A stretch of 64,000 nucleotides of DNA from Nepenthes gracilis (Eukaryota; Streptophyta; Magnoliopsida; Caryophyllales; Nepenthaceae): assembly GCA_033239525.1 (NCBI GenBank), contig BSYO01000038.1, positions 9,241,041 to 9,305,040 of the forward strand. Direction: 5' to 3'. Below are positions 12,681-24,329 of the stretch, piece after piece. The notes under the pieces are model-generated. The model saw nothing but the letters and a program-made list of their open reading frames with translations. It did no database searches and was not told where the DNA came from. The position numbers were made by a program, and so were the translations under genes. Positions within the stretch are counted from its first letter, which is position 1. Each line of letters begins with the position of its first letter.

Positions 12681-13699
12681 AATTTTAGATCAAAGCCACC
12701 TGCATCCCTAAATCTATTGCAATCTGGCAAGTAAAATCTTTGAGAATCTTTAGTTTTTCTTCCTTGAGGATGTCCAAATCCACCCTTTCAAATCACAACA
12801 TGCCACGTATTAGCTTCAGCTGAGTGGACAAATACCCGGAAATACTTTTTACCAACTACTAGGACGTCTGTAATAAAATAACGTAATATCTCATCTATTA
12901 ATATATTTTAATAAAAATTATATAAAAATAAATAAATAAATAAATATTATGTTAGTCAAAATTATCTAAAAGATAATATATTAATTTCAATCTTATCATA
13001 TAAAATTTTTTTTTATCAAATTGACAAGTCATAGATCCAAATTAGAGATGAAAATGGATGATATAACATAATTTGTCTCTTGTGATATATTATGTCAATA
13101 AATTTGGCATCATTTTGCCAAAGTATCTCAAATTCGATATGAAAAATCTTGATCAATAAGTTGATTTAATTTTATAAATATATGACAAAATTGACTTATA
13201 CTAAAAGAAAAACATAAAATTAACAAGAATGTGCTTTGTCCCAGTAAATAAAACCAAAATTGACCTAAGTTTTTTTTTTTTTTTGCAATAAATAATCTTT
13301 GTTCAAGCTCTGCATGTAAAATTTTATCTGTAAAGATCATATATCAGATAAATTCAAATATATAATAACACGAATTAAACTCGTAACTATAAATTCAACA
13401 GCGTGGCCTAAAATCAACTTTATCAACAGTATTAGTGACCTATGTTGGATGACTTTTGGATAAGGCTTTGGGCAACACAGCTTTGAGATTGATTCGGATA
13501 TGTTTGCATTGCCCAAACAGTTGACTTCAAATTATTCCTTCTTATGATATGGGTTTGTAGAAACAATAGATTCCATAGAATGAAGAAGATATCAATGCTT
13601 TCTTTGACTAATCTAGTGGGGTAGAATACATATTTCCAGAAGGAGGATGAGGAGTGCAAAAGATTATTTTTTTCCATCTGGGTTTGTAAAATTACTGAT
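12681..13699. other. Intergenic sequence, no gene recognised
   Basis: Contains a poly-T run near 13270 and short frames with no domain content. 12690-12860 is of more balanced composition but shows no convincing exon. Confidence 0.4.
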
Positions 13700-13941
13700 C
13701 ATTAAAGAAGAATGAGATGAGATTTGAATCCATATCAGCATGAATTCACAGATATTAAAGAGTAACTGCACTATCCTTACCCCTCAGAGAGGAAAGATTT
13801 CATTCATACTTCTATTTTTTCTTATGTGTTGGAATCACAGTCGTTTATTACTTACAAGGGGCTGAGGTGAGACTTAAATCCATATCAGGTATAAATTCGT
13901 AATGATTAAGGATCAACTATGTTATCTTTATGTTTCATATT

Positions 13942-14607
13942 TGTTGGATTTTGGATCACTTCCGTATGAGCCCATACCCATTTAACATACTAATCAGTGG
14001 TACAAATGAAGAATTTTTCGCTCGCACGAAGGCCTGAACATAGATTTCAGAAGTATTGAACTCGAGGTGCACCAAAGGGACACTCTAAGCGCTGGTTCCA
14101 GAGGACCTGCACTCAAGTGTGCTTGATAAGTGCTCGAGCATGGCCCATGGCTTAAAAATGCGCCGATACATTTTTAGGGTTATTTACGTGTATTTAAAAT
14201 GCCGTTCATGAGAAAAAAAGAAGAGAAGAAGAGAGAAAATGGAGAAGAGGAAGATTCGTGTATTCTGTTGAATCCCGAATTGTATTACATTATCTGCCAA
14301 CCTTTCGCTATTCTTAAAATTGAGAAGAATATTCACTGATTTTATTCATTCTCTTTTATCTTATATTTTTTTACTATTCGTGCTTATTTGAGATAAGATA
14401 TTGTGACATTATATTTAAGGTATGTCTAACCACAATATTGCATAGTAAAAATATTTATAGATGAAATGTTTCGTGATTTTCTTTCATTCTAAATGAAAAT
14501 TTTCACGTAAAAAATCCTATCATACTTTGTTGTTTGTAATTATTATGTATTTATTGTGTATCATTGATTTTTTTCTTATAATTTAAATAAGTAATCTGAT
14601 CCCAACA
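13942..14607 (+). mobile_element. Solo LTR (copia-like) with perfect target duplication
   Basis: A 666-bp segment begins TGTTGGATTTTGG and ends CTGATCCCAACA, giving inverted termini TGTTGG/CCAACA. It is flanked on both sides by ATATT (13937-13941 and 14608-14612). It splits one unit of the 207-bp array, and removing it restores the array period. No internal retroviral sequence is present, so it is a solo LTR left by recombination. Confidence 0.85.
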
Positions 14608-15261
14608 ATATTAAATACGGATCTGCTGAGAATAAAGACTAACTATGGTACCTTTACACCTCAAAGGGGAATGATTTCATTCTCTCTGTGCTTTCTTCTC
14701 TTATACAAGAATAAAGTTGATATTCATTACTTAGCATAGAATATGGTGAGACTTAAATTCGTACCAAGTATAAATGTACAATGATTAAAGACCAATTACG
14801 TTATCATTATGCCTAATATCAAGTATAAATCAGTAGTAATTAAATACCAACTGCGCTATCTTTTACATTTTAAAGGGGAAAAATTTTATTATCTATTCTC
14901 GTTTTTCATATATGTTGGATTGAAGAATATATTTATTACTTAGAAAAGATGAAGCAAAACTTGAATTTGTATTAAGTATAAATTTGCAAAGATTAAGGAC
15001 CATCAATGTTTATCCTTATGCCTAACATCAAGTATGGATTTGCAGATATTAGAGGCTAACTGCACTATCTTTACCCCTCGACAGGGAAAGATTTCACTCT
15101 CTCTTTTCTTTCTTTGTATGTGTTGGAGTTAAGTAGATATTTATTACTTAAAGGAAAGTGGGTGAGGTTTAATCCACATCAAGTACAAATTTGCATAGTC
15201 AATGACCAACTATGTTATCCTTGTGCCTAATATCAAGTATGAATCTAGAAAGATAAAACAC

Positions 15262-15458
15262 TGAACCGAGGGACCCTGCGTCGCATGGTCTTGACCGTCT
15301 AAATGAAATTCAATAGCCAAGGCTGTGCAGCTTTTTCTTTTACTTTTGCAAATAAAAAAAAGCTCGGCCGTCTTTACCAGTCCAATTTCACCTGGACGGC
15401 CGAGATTTGTAGCACAAGTCCTATGTTGCGATCAGTGCCGTGTAGGACCCCTAAACTA
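15262..15458. mobile_element. 197-bp MITE with 9-bp target duplication
   Basis: ATAAAACAC flanks the element at 15253-15261 and 15459-15467. The ends are imperfect inverted repeats around GGGACCCTGCG and, on the other strand, GGGGTCCTACA, differing mainly by transitions. A perfect 10-bp internal palindrome (CTCGGCCGTC at 15363-15372 with GACGGCCGAG at 15395-15404) would form a hairpin. A 9-bp duplication fits the Mutator superfamily. The element interrupts one unit of the 207-bp array. Confidence 0.8.
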
Positions 15459-15699
15459 ATAAAACACCAACTATGCTACTATTTCCCCTTGAAGGAAAAT
15501 GAATGTATTTTCTTTTCTCTTTCTTCTTGAGTGCTGAATTAGATAGATATTTATTATTTAGAACAGAATGATGTAAGACTTAATCTCAAATCATATATGA
15601 ATTCATAGGGATCAAAAACTATGTTATTTTTATGTATAATATGGAAAAGATTTCATTCTCTTGTTTTTATTCTTATGTATTGGAATTAAGTAGATAATT

Positions 15700-16045
15700 T
15701 GGGCCATTCTCTATGGAGCTCTTAAAATAGGAGCAAATACGAGTACTAAATTAATTACAAATTTGATCTTTTTATTTAAAGGCAAACTAGGAAACTCCTC
15801 CGGAAGTATTTTTCTAAATTCACATACCACGAAAATCTTCTCAATAAACATATTATGACTCCTAATAGAAGTAACATAAGCTAAATAAACTTAATACCCA
15901 TCAAGTATCAAATAGCTCGCATGTAGAATCAATATCAAACACGTTGACTCTTTATTGACGTTTCCTTATAATTCAAAAATCCATACCCAGGAATGTAGAA
16001 CAGAACCGTCTTATTGAAATAATCAACACTAGATACAGCACCATA
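15700..16045 (-). pseudogene. Ty3-gypsy protease-reverse transcriptase remnant
   Basis: On the minus strand, from high to low coordinates, a frame gives VDYFNKTVLFYIPGYGF, which resembles the end of the plant Ty3-gypsy protease domain. About 200 bp on, EKIFVVCEFRKILPEEFPSL and KFVINLVLVFAPILRAP match the conserved start of reverse transcriptase (FPEELPGLPP...REVEF.IDL.PGTAPI). The frame is broken by stops and shifts, and nothing downstream of this junction is recognisable. It has the same orientation as the gag remnant at 18.1-19.2 kb and is probably the same element. Confidence 0.65.
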
Positions 16046-18100
16046 TGATTTATGTTTCAACGCTTGTACGTTTAACAGATATAAATATGCCAATTTTCTA
16101 TATAAAGCCCATCCGATCAACTTTAAATCAATTTTACCTAATTTTGAAAGGAAGAAAGAGATAGAAGAGAGGAAGAGAGAGAAAGATAGAGGATAATGAT
16201 TCAAGTAAATTTAAGAAAGATTTTTATGACTCTAATCATAAGGTAAGTGTATCCAAGCGCCTGGTTTTCTTATTGTTGTCTTTTTTGATCTTTATGGACA
16301 TTTGTTATGTCAAATACTCATAAATAATATAATTTTATTTCTAATATATTTATACTTTATATGTATATACTCTCATTCTCATTCCTTACAATTTTGTGAA
16401 ACTCATATTCTTAATCTATATACATTGTATTTTTAAGTTAGTTTTCTATAATAATATTCATGCATATTCTAAAATTATACTTAAATACTCTTGTATACTT
16501 TGATTTTCTTATATAATACTCATGTTTATCTTAAATTTTTAAATAAATACTTTGTATGCCCTAAAATTTGACTAATGTGTTCATGCATGAAATAAAGTAA
16601 TGGATTTTTACTAATTACACTGAATTCCTATATTTTTCCAAAATGTATAACTTTTACATGTTTTAAAATTTCATAATCAAGTTTTTATAGGAATTATAAA
16701 TTACTGCAGACTAAATATTTAAAGAATTAAAGAAAAAAAATCTATATAAATTTAAAAAATAAGAATATTTTTTCTAGTATGAGAAAATATAAAGAATTGT
16801 TTGTATAGGAGTAGAGTTTTCTATTGGATTTTATATAGACCATTATAATAAATTAACAGTGATATATTATGATATATTTTAATATATTATAATAAATATT
16901 AAGGTTTAAACCGATCATTCGTAAGTTAAAAGCAGCATTTGGCCCCGTCGATAAGATTATATATATGATGACCACTTACGAATTTTAAATAGTAGTATAT
17001 GACATTTGATTATATGAAAACACACATAAATTGAGTTTTGATTAATCACTCATTTATCGGTGAAATCTTACTGATATTTGGTTCACAAAATTTATATGAT
17101 TTGAGCATACTTTAAGGATTAGAGTTTGAAATAAAGAATTTTGATTATTAGTTTGAAATTATACATAAATATTATAAAAATTATATGACATTACATTTGA
17201 TTTTAAATTATATTTATATTAATATCTTTTGATACAAAGTATATGTTCAATTATGAAAATTTTATATTTTATTAAATAATTAACTTATTCTTAATTTAAT
17301 TTTCACTAATCTTTCAGATTAAAAGACTTGAGACGCACTTATAAGTGATAAGAGCTAACGGTCAGATTGTCCAATGATTAGAATTAGGGTTTAAAATTTT
17401 GGATTATGTACTTTGTTTTAGAACAATAGATATAGGGTGCTTACTTTTTCTACAGTTTATGGTACTATAATAATTAGTTTATGATGATATTTTGTCAGTA
17501 ATTTAATTAGATTTTAAAATTATCCAGTAGTATGTCTAAGATATAATTTTATTTACTCTAACTTTAGTGAAAATGTATTTTCTTATATATATTTTGAAGT
17601 GGCATTTGGGTGTATTCAAAACCACTTTTAGATGTAACATTTCTGATCATATGATTCGATTTATCATTTTATTTGAACCATTTGTCACTATTTATCATTT
17701 TTTAGGTTTATGTCTTGACATCGTTTTATGAGGTTTTGATCGGTAGATGAATAATAAATTTTTAGGTAATTAAAAAATAAATTTTTAGTTTATTTAAATA
17801 AGGATCAATAATTAATATAATTAGATTTCAAGATTGGAGATATGATAATACATCTTTAACAAAAATAAATCTATAGATAATTCAAATAATTAATTTAAAT
17901 CGAACATTGAGGATACGTCTTATCCACCGCCAAGGACTTGCCTATCAATAATCTAAAACATGAGTGGATGAATGCAAATGACAAACAAATTGAGAGGCCT
18001 CAAAAGAATATATAGATCTAAAATCAATCAACACATGTACCACAGAATAAAAAATTAACATGTTACCTTCCATCACTGACGAATTCGCTTGAACATCTTT
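16046..18100. other. AT-rich block separating gypsy pol from gag remnants
   Basis: About 2 kb with no coding signal between the protease-RT remnant and the gag remnant. A GGTAAGTGTATCC block near 16240 resembles the end of gypsy LTRs in plus orientation (compare the minus-strand CTCGGTAAGTATTTTA near 21200). 17560-17900 weakly matches 8640-8930. It may be a separate nested LTR element. Confidence 0.4.
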
Positions 18101-19250
18101 CACAATCATTGTATAAGTCTTTCCTAAAATAGTTAAATTTCATTTCATATGCCTTGACAAAAATGACAATCTTTCATCGTATGAGCAATTTGAACACAAA
18201 TAAAACAAGATTCAATTTATTTGTGGCATAGTTGCCCTATGTGTTTTTTGCCACAGCCCTCACATACTAGCTTAGAATATTGTGGCTTCATAGGCAATGA
18301 TTAGTCTCTAATAACTTTGCCCTTTTCTTATGCCTTAGACTTCGAATGAAATTATCCTGACCTTGAACTTTGACATCCACAAATAGCCAATTTTGTCTTG
18401 ATAAATCTTACTATCTCTTGCTCCTACTCAATAAGTAAGATTTAATCAAGCACTCTTCTATAGGTCTTTAATTGGGAAGGCACAAATTGCTTTTAGATTA
18501 AATCTTGAAGCCTTTAAAGAAGTTTTCTAACCCTCCTAACTTCATCCACGGCTATGTGCAAGGAAAAATTGAAAATTCTGTTAACTTGACATCATATTTT
18601 ACTACTGATCTACCCCCTTGCCTCAACGAGGAAACTTATCTTCCTTTTGTTCGCGGATGATCGTCGGGAAGTACTTCTCCATAAATGATTCCAAAAATAT
18701 AATTCAAGAGATTTCATTCCCTTTGCCAAAAATCCCATGCTACATCGCCCACCAATGATCCATTTTTTATCCAACTTGTAAGTGGCAAATTTAACTTTAT
18801 CATCTTTAGGGTAGTTGATCACCTCAAATATCTTATCTACTCAATGGATCCAGATCTTTGCCTTGATCTAGTCAACATCTCCTAACAAAGTTGAAACTCT
18901 TTCATTTGTAAAGCAATCAAATGATATTATACTGTGCCCTAGATTCCCTCATCTTTATAAGTGGCAAATTTAACTTTATCCTCTTTAGGATAGTTGATCA
19001 CCACAAATATCTTATCTACTCAATGGATCTAGATCTTTGCCTTGATCTGGTCAACACCTCCTAAAAAAGTTGAAACTCTTTCATTTGTAAAGCAATCAAA
19101 TGGTATTATACTGTGCCCTAGATTCCCTCATCTTTGCCTTTTTGCAAGCTCCGCATCCTACCTTTGGACTATTCGATTTGTCATGTTTGTTATTTTGGCC
19201 ATCTAGACTAAATAATCCTCCACTCGGCTACAATTAGCTCATCGCCATCA
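18100..19250 (-). pseudogene. Ty3-gypsy gag remnant with zinc knuckles
   Basis: On the minus strand a frame at 18822-18610 gives DDKVKFATYKLDKKW, typical of the retrotransposon gag core, followed by frame-shifted gag-like sequence. Lower down are a CEGCGKKHIGQLC motif (CX2C...H...C) and CFICVQIAHTMKDC, a canonical CX2CX4HX4C nucleic-acid-binding knuckle. Stops and frameshifts show it is dead. It encodes no complete protein. Confidence 0.7.
18782..19138. repeat. 179-bp tandem duplication within gag remnant
   Basis: A segment beginning GTGGCAAATTTAACTTTATC at 18782 is repeated at 18961 with a few substitutions and runs to CCCTCATCTT in both copies. The duplication adds a second partial copy of the gag core. 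Confidence 0.9.
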
Positions 19251-20799
19251 TGACATCTCAGTACCTATCATGTAAATAAATTTTAATGTTTAATTTATCA
19301 AATCATATAAGATGCTTCTTTATAACTTTCTCTTGATGTTATCAGTATTAAAATCTAAATATGAATATATAATAAATAATAATAATAAACTTTAAATGAT
19401 AATTATCTATAAATAATTTAAATATTAGGTCAGACCTATCATACTAATAACAAAAACATCAAACTGCATTATAAATAATAATCAATAGTGACCACAAAAT
19501 CTAATCAAATTAAACCCCGTCCGGCTTCTAAATAGTATATATAAGTTGTTCAACCCCAAAAAATTGTAAGGAAAAGCATTTGATAAAATATCCAAAATAT
19601 TGTAATGTAATATGACTCCAAAGATTCATATGGTATAACCATCCCAAAATATATAAATTGTGATAATCGAAATATACCAAAATCCCATAACATAAATTCT
19701 AAATGTTTATTAAAATGTAATTGCAACTACAAATAAACAAAATCAATGTTGATCATTCTTCTACAATTATACAAGATTCATAACCTACTATTCTAAAATG
19801 GTTAAAAAATAAAATCATGAATAAAAATTTAACAAGTATAAATAATACACAAATATACATATTTAAAAAATAGATAGAAGGACATAAAATTATAAATGTG
19901 TGCAAAATCTAATATATCAAACTGTCCCAATATCATAATCCAAATCATATTTTTTATGTATACATCATTATATATGCACGAATCAAATTATACAAATTGT
20001 ATAAAATTATCAGAAATTTAAATTATATAATGCATTTGTAAAACTCAAAAGTCCAATTCAAACAAATCTAAAAATTAAACCAAAACCTATAAATCTCAGC
20101 AGGTCTAATAATATCACTAAATATAAAATATGATATAAGTCAAATTTGAGAGTTAATGAATAAAATGCCAATTTTAAAAAAGAGTTACATATATTTTCGA
20201 TATCTTTAAATCAAAACACCACCATTTAGACCAATATACAAGCCGTCTATATATTATTCATCATAGATAGGGTCAAATGTAAATTTTTTGATACCTTTAG
20301 ATGATAGGTGCAGTCCTTAAGTGTTTGATATATTAAAATATTTGAATATATATTTTATCAATTCCTTATAATAATTCTAAAGAAACAAACTAAGAACTTT
20401 GTGAAAAAAATGTGAATATCAAAATTTTTATTATGTAGAAAAAGTGTCAAACTTAGATCCCATAATAAAATAAATTATTATCAAAACACTTCACAATATT
20501 CACAGCTATTCTTTACAAATATTTTTATATATCAATATATTCATTCAAAATATTTACTTGTTCCGTAAAAATGAACAAAATTTTTAAATATTTAGTAAAA
20601 TTTAATAAAATTTTAAAACGTTTGATGAAAAACATATGCATGCAATAATACTTAAAATAATAGTGTAAATGGTAACATACACATACATTAAAATGAAAAT
20701 CATAAACCAAAATCAAATAATTTTAAAAATAGACTAAAAAACGGGTTAGATAAATTTGATTTAAATATCTAATTTAATATATCTGATGCGAACAGTTTT
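19251..20799. other. AT-rich sequence, probably gypsy 5' untranslated region
   Basis: Lies between the gag remnant and the presumed LTR on the minus strand. Nothing coding is seen. Confidence 0.35.
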
Positions 20800-22709
20800 A
20801 AAATCGCTTTCATTCTCTTCTTCTTCTTATTTTTTTTTCTCTTTCTCTCTCATCTCTCTCTTTTTTTATATGAAATGACCGACTCAAGCCCGAAATTTTC
20901 TTATATATATAATCAGTAGACAAGCTCCACACAGGAGCACATTAGGCACCACATTCTGCATCAACAGCACATGAGCATTACAACAAGCATACATCAAATG
21001 TCACGAATACGAACCAAGTAGATCAAATAAATTCTTAATTAAATTTTAAATATTATTCTTATAAATCTCAAATTCAAGTGTAACAAACGAAATACACATG
21101 GCCAAATAAATTAAAAATCGAAATAGGATCTCATTGGACAACCATCTATACAAAATAACAATGACTTACTCCCAAATAGTCGTAAAGATAAAATACTTAC
21201 CGAGAGGATGCGATGTTGCACTGAATCCTACCTAACTCCTGTAACAGATCTAAATCTTCAACTCTGAAAGGGAGAAAATAGAAAAAGGTGAATCAAAAGT
21301 CCAACAAGTATCTCATATAAAATCAGATAATCGAGATAGACAACCAATCCTACTCTGAACTCCACCACATAAACTGAAATTATCGCATACCCATAGCAGA
21401 TACAAATCCAAAATCAAATCTAAATATCATACAGTTACGTTTTTGGCAAGCACTCTAGACTATCACATATCATTATCCGTTGTAATTTCAAACTGCAACC
21501 TTGACCATTAAATTTTTAATATCAATTACATTTTATACCTATATCTCTCAGCCATCAGATTTTCAATATTTGCCATATTTTAGGTCTATAACTTTTAGCC
21601 ATTGAATTTTCATATCAGCTAAATTTTAGTCCTATAACTCTTGGCCATTAGATTTTTATATCGGCTATATTTTAGATCTACAATTCTCAGCCGTTAGATT
21701 ATCATTGGTTCCATTAGCCCAACTACATTTTGAGCCTACAATTCTTGATCATGAGATTTCAATCAGATTACATATTGACCCACGAGGACCTCGGACTCCC
21801 CTGTCCCCCACACACATATCGAACCACGGGGTCTTGGACAACTATGGTCTCACACATACATCGACCCACCGGGTCTCAGATCATACTCATTTTCATATAA
21901 ATATATATATATATCATATATTAAATCAGACCAAAGAAGCGGTTATAAATATTTACCTTAACTTTATTCCAAGTAAATTTACCAAATGGATATTCCGAGA
22001 TACCCAAATCTATATGCTTTTCTCTCCTCTTCACAAGAGCCCCTTCTCTCTCTTTCTCTTTTTCTCTCCTGCCGCGTTGTTTCTTTGCCTCTCTTCAGAT
22101 TTTCCCTTTGTCGACATCAACTCCAGACGGAATGATGGCGTCAGCCATGGCAGTAACAATTCTACAATGGCGACAACAACAACAGCGGCACATACAAGCC
22201 GTTGATGGATCTCTCTCCACCGCGCCTCATTTATACAATTCTCTACAATTTCAGCCGATTGTCTCAAAATTGATATATGTAAATACAAAATCGGCATCTA
22301 CAAAAATAGATGAAGGATTTGCTTACCTCAATTTCTTACTTCTCCGACGACAGCGGCAATTCCACTGTTTAGCTCACCTCTTCTCTTTCCACTCACACCA
22401 GCGCACAAAATAGATGGTGAATTATAAAGAGGGCTTTGTTAGCTTCAAATCCCAGCATTGATTTCTCCGACGGTAGCGGTCATTGCTCTTCCCACATCAC
22501 CTTCCCTCTCTCTTCTCTTTTCCTTTCACCTTCCCTCTTTTTTTTCTTTATTCTTTCTTTTTCCTTTCTTTCTCTACCGCCCCGCTGCTTCCCTTATAAT
22601 ATATATATATATATATAATAATATTATTATTATTATCTTATTTATATTTATGTTTATTTTTTTTATAATTTAATTAAATCCAAATTAAATAAAAATTTGA
22701 GATATTACA
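20800..22709 (-). mobile_element. Probable 5' LTR of the minus-strand gypsy element
   Basis: The right edge reads, on the minus strand, TGTAATATCTCAAATTTT, like the TGTAACACCCC start of chromovirus LTRs. The block includes a CT-rich region and, on the minus strand, CTCTCGGTAAGTATTTTATC, which often lies near the LTR end. The left boundary is not certain. It precedes the gag remnant in the same orientation. Short open frames at 21.7-22.7 kb fall inside it and have no domain. Confidence 0.5.
21500..21775. repeat. ~50-bp tandem repeat within the LTR
   Basis: Five or so diverged copies of a unit like 'ATTTTAGTCCTATAACTCTTGGCCATTAGATTTTTATATCGGCT'. The recurring core is CTC(T/A)(C/G)(A/G)GCCATTAGATTTT. 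Confidence 0.7.
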
Positions 22710-24324
22710 TTAAGTATCGCCTACTCTGACACAAATGCATATGACCACCCCATCGGCACCCATCAGGTGTTCATCTACTACCTCGAATATGTATTAAAGA
22801 TAGGCACTAATCATGCACCGACCTACTTTGCTTAAATTCAATTTTTTTAAAGTTTATTATATAATTTTACCTAAATTCACCAATTACATATTAATAATAA
22901 CGTCATAATTCATGAACAAGAAACAGGGTATCACGGTATATAAATACGTTGAGACACCATTTAAAAGTTCCTTATTTTTGGAGTTTGTGGACCAAGTATG
23001 CACAATCTTCAAGCCTTTGTCACCTGAATTGTAAAAATGTGCTCCATTATAATCATTCATAGAACAATATTATGTTAGTGCAAGCTCTAGACTACCTATT
23101 ATTAGTAAACTTCACAATGAGAAATGTTTTAGTAATACAGTTCGGCCACCAGAATATCAGTACGTTTATTCATCTATTTATTCTTATTTAGATCTGATAT
23201 TCATACTAACAGATGATATAAGATTTTAGTTATAATGAATATCATCTGTTCATTATCCTAAAATTTAAAAAAATAACGGACTAATTAAAAAATGAAAATC
23301 TGTTTATTCATACTAACAGATGATATAAGATTTTAGTTATAATAGATATATGATCTGTTCATTGTCCTAAAATTTGAGAAAATAACGGACTAATTAACAA
23401 ATATAATCCTTTATAATCTCATTTATTGTAATTAATTATGATAAGCTTAGTATAACACTTATATTTGATAATACAGTAGATAGTTTAATTTGTCATTAAA
23501 TTAATAATGTACCAATTGTAATTTTCTTATATTATTAAATATTAAAAATATAACTCAGGATGAATATATAATTATATTTATGACCTCATAAAATAGTATT
23601 TCTATCATAATAAATTCTTGAAAGATTATCAGTTAAATTTACAAAAGTATTTAAAAAAATTATAATCCAACAAAATTCTGAAAAAAATGATATTTTTTAA
23701 AACCAAATCAAAATGAAAAATAATTTTCTGTTTTTGAATATTATATATATATATAATTTTTATCATATTTTTTCAAAATTTTAATTACTTTCTTAAAAAA
23801 TAGTCAATTTTTAAAAACATAATATGCCATAGTCATAACTATCATCGGGTTTTGTTATGTTTTAAATATAAGATTTTATTATTTTTTAATAATTAGTATA
23901 TGTTTTTATAATATAAAAACATAAAATTTTAAAAATTATATTAAAATCTTATCTTACTCTTTCCCATCTGTTTTTTTATAAAATAATATAAATTTAAAAA
24001 TAAAATAAAATATTACAAAAATATAAAATGTCAAATTTACAAAAATTAGAATTATGAGACCATTAGATTAAAATTTAATGGCTAAAATTTAAAAATAAAA
24101 AATAAAAAATATAATTATATTTTTAATTTTTATAATATTAATATCTATTAAATCTAATATTAAAATTTTTTAAATAAAATTAACTATTTAAAATATATTA
24201 TTTAATATATATAATTTAAACATTTAATTTTTTTAATTAGATAATTTAAATAAATTAATGCGTACCTGGATCCGATTTTGAACAGATCCGATTCGCCTGG
24301 TTGATTGGATCCGGCTCGATTCAC
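22710..24324. other. AT-rich intergenic sequence with a short direct duplication
   Basis: No gene is seen. 23200-23280 and 23310-23395 carry near-identical copies of a segment containing 'CATACTAACAGATGATATAAG' (quoted in part) and 'AATAACGGACTAATTAA', about 110 bp apart. Confidence 0.5.
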
Positions 24325-24329
24325 TAAAT

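Larger units (their letters stand above)
13700..15692 (-). repeat. ~207-bp tandem array with tRNA-like A and B boxes
   Basis: Units recur with a B-box-like motif (minus strand GGATTCAAATCTC or GGATTTAAGTCTC) at about 13721, 13871, 14749, 14957, 15166 and 15575. After removing two later insertions (13942-14607 and 15262-15458, with their duplicated target sites), the spacings are 150, 207, 208, 209 and 203 bp. Each unit also carries A-box-like motifs such as TAGCGCAGTTGG (minus strand, near 14847). In the first unit the A-to-B spacing is about 45 nt, as in a tRNA gene. Between units runs a conserved spacer ('AAGTAATAAATATCTAC', 'CCAACACATAAGAAA', 'CCCCTCTGAGGGGTAA'). The array is probably derived from a tRNA-like SINE or tRNA pseudogene that became a satellite. 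Confidence 0.7.

Noticed and set aside
13700..15692. Cluster of functional tRNA genes
   Set aside because: The A and B boxes are degenerate, spacing varies between units, and no acceptor stem or anticodon arm can be folded by eye.
21705..22673. Overlapping open frames as genes
   Set aside because: They fall in the CT-rich part of a probable gypsy LTR, overlap each other in several frames and have no recognisable domain.
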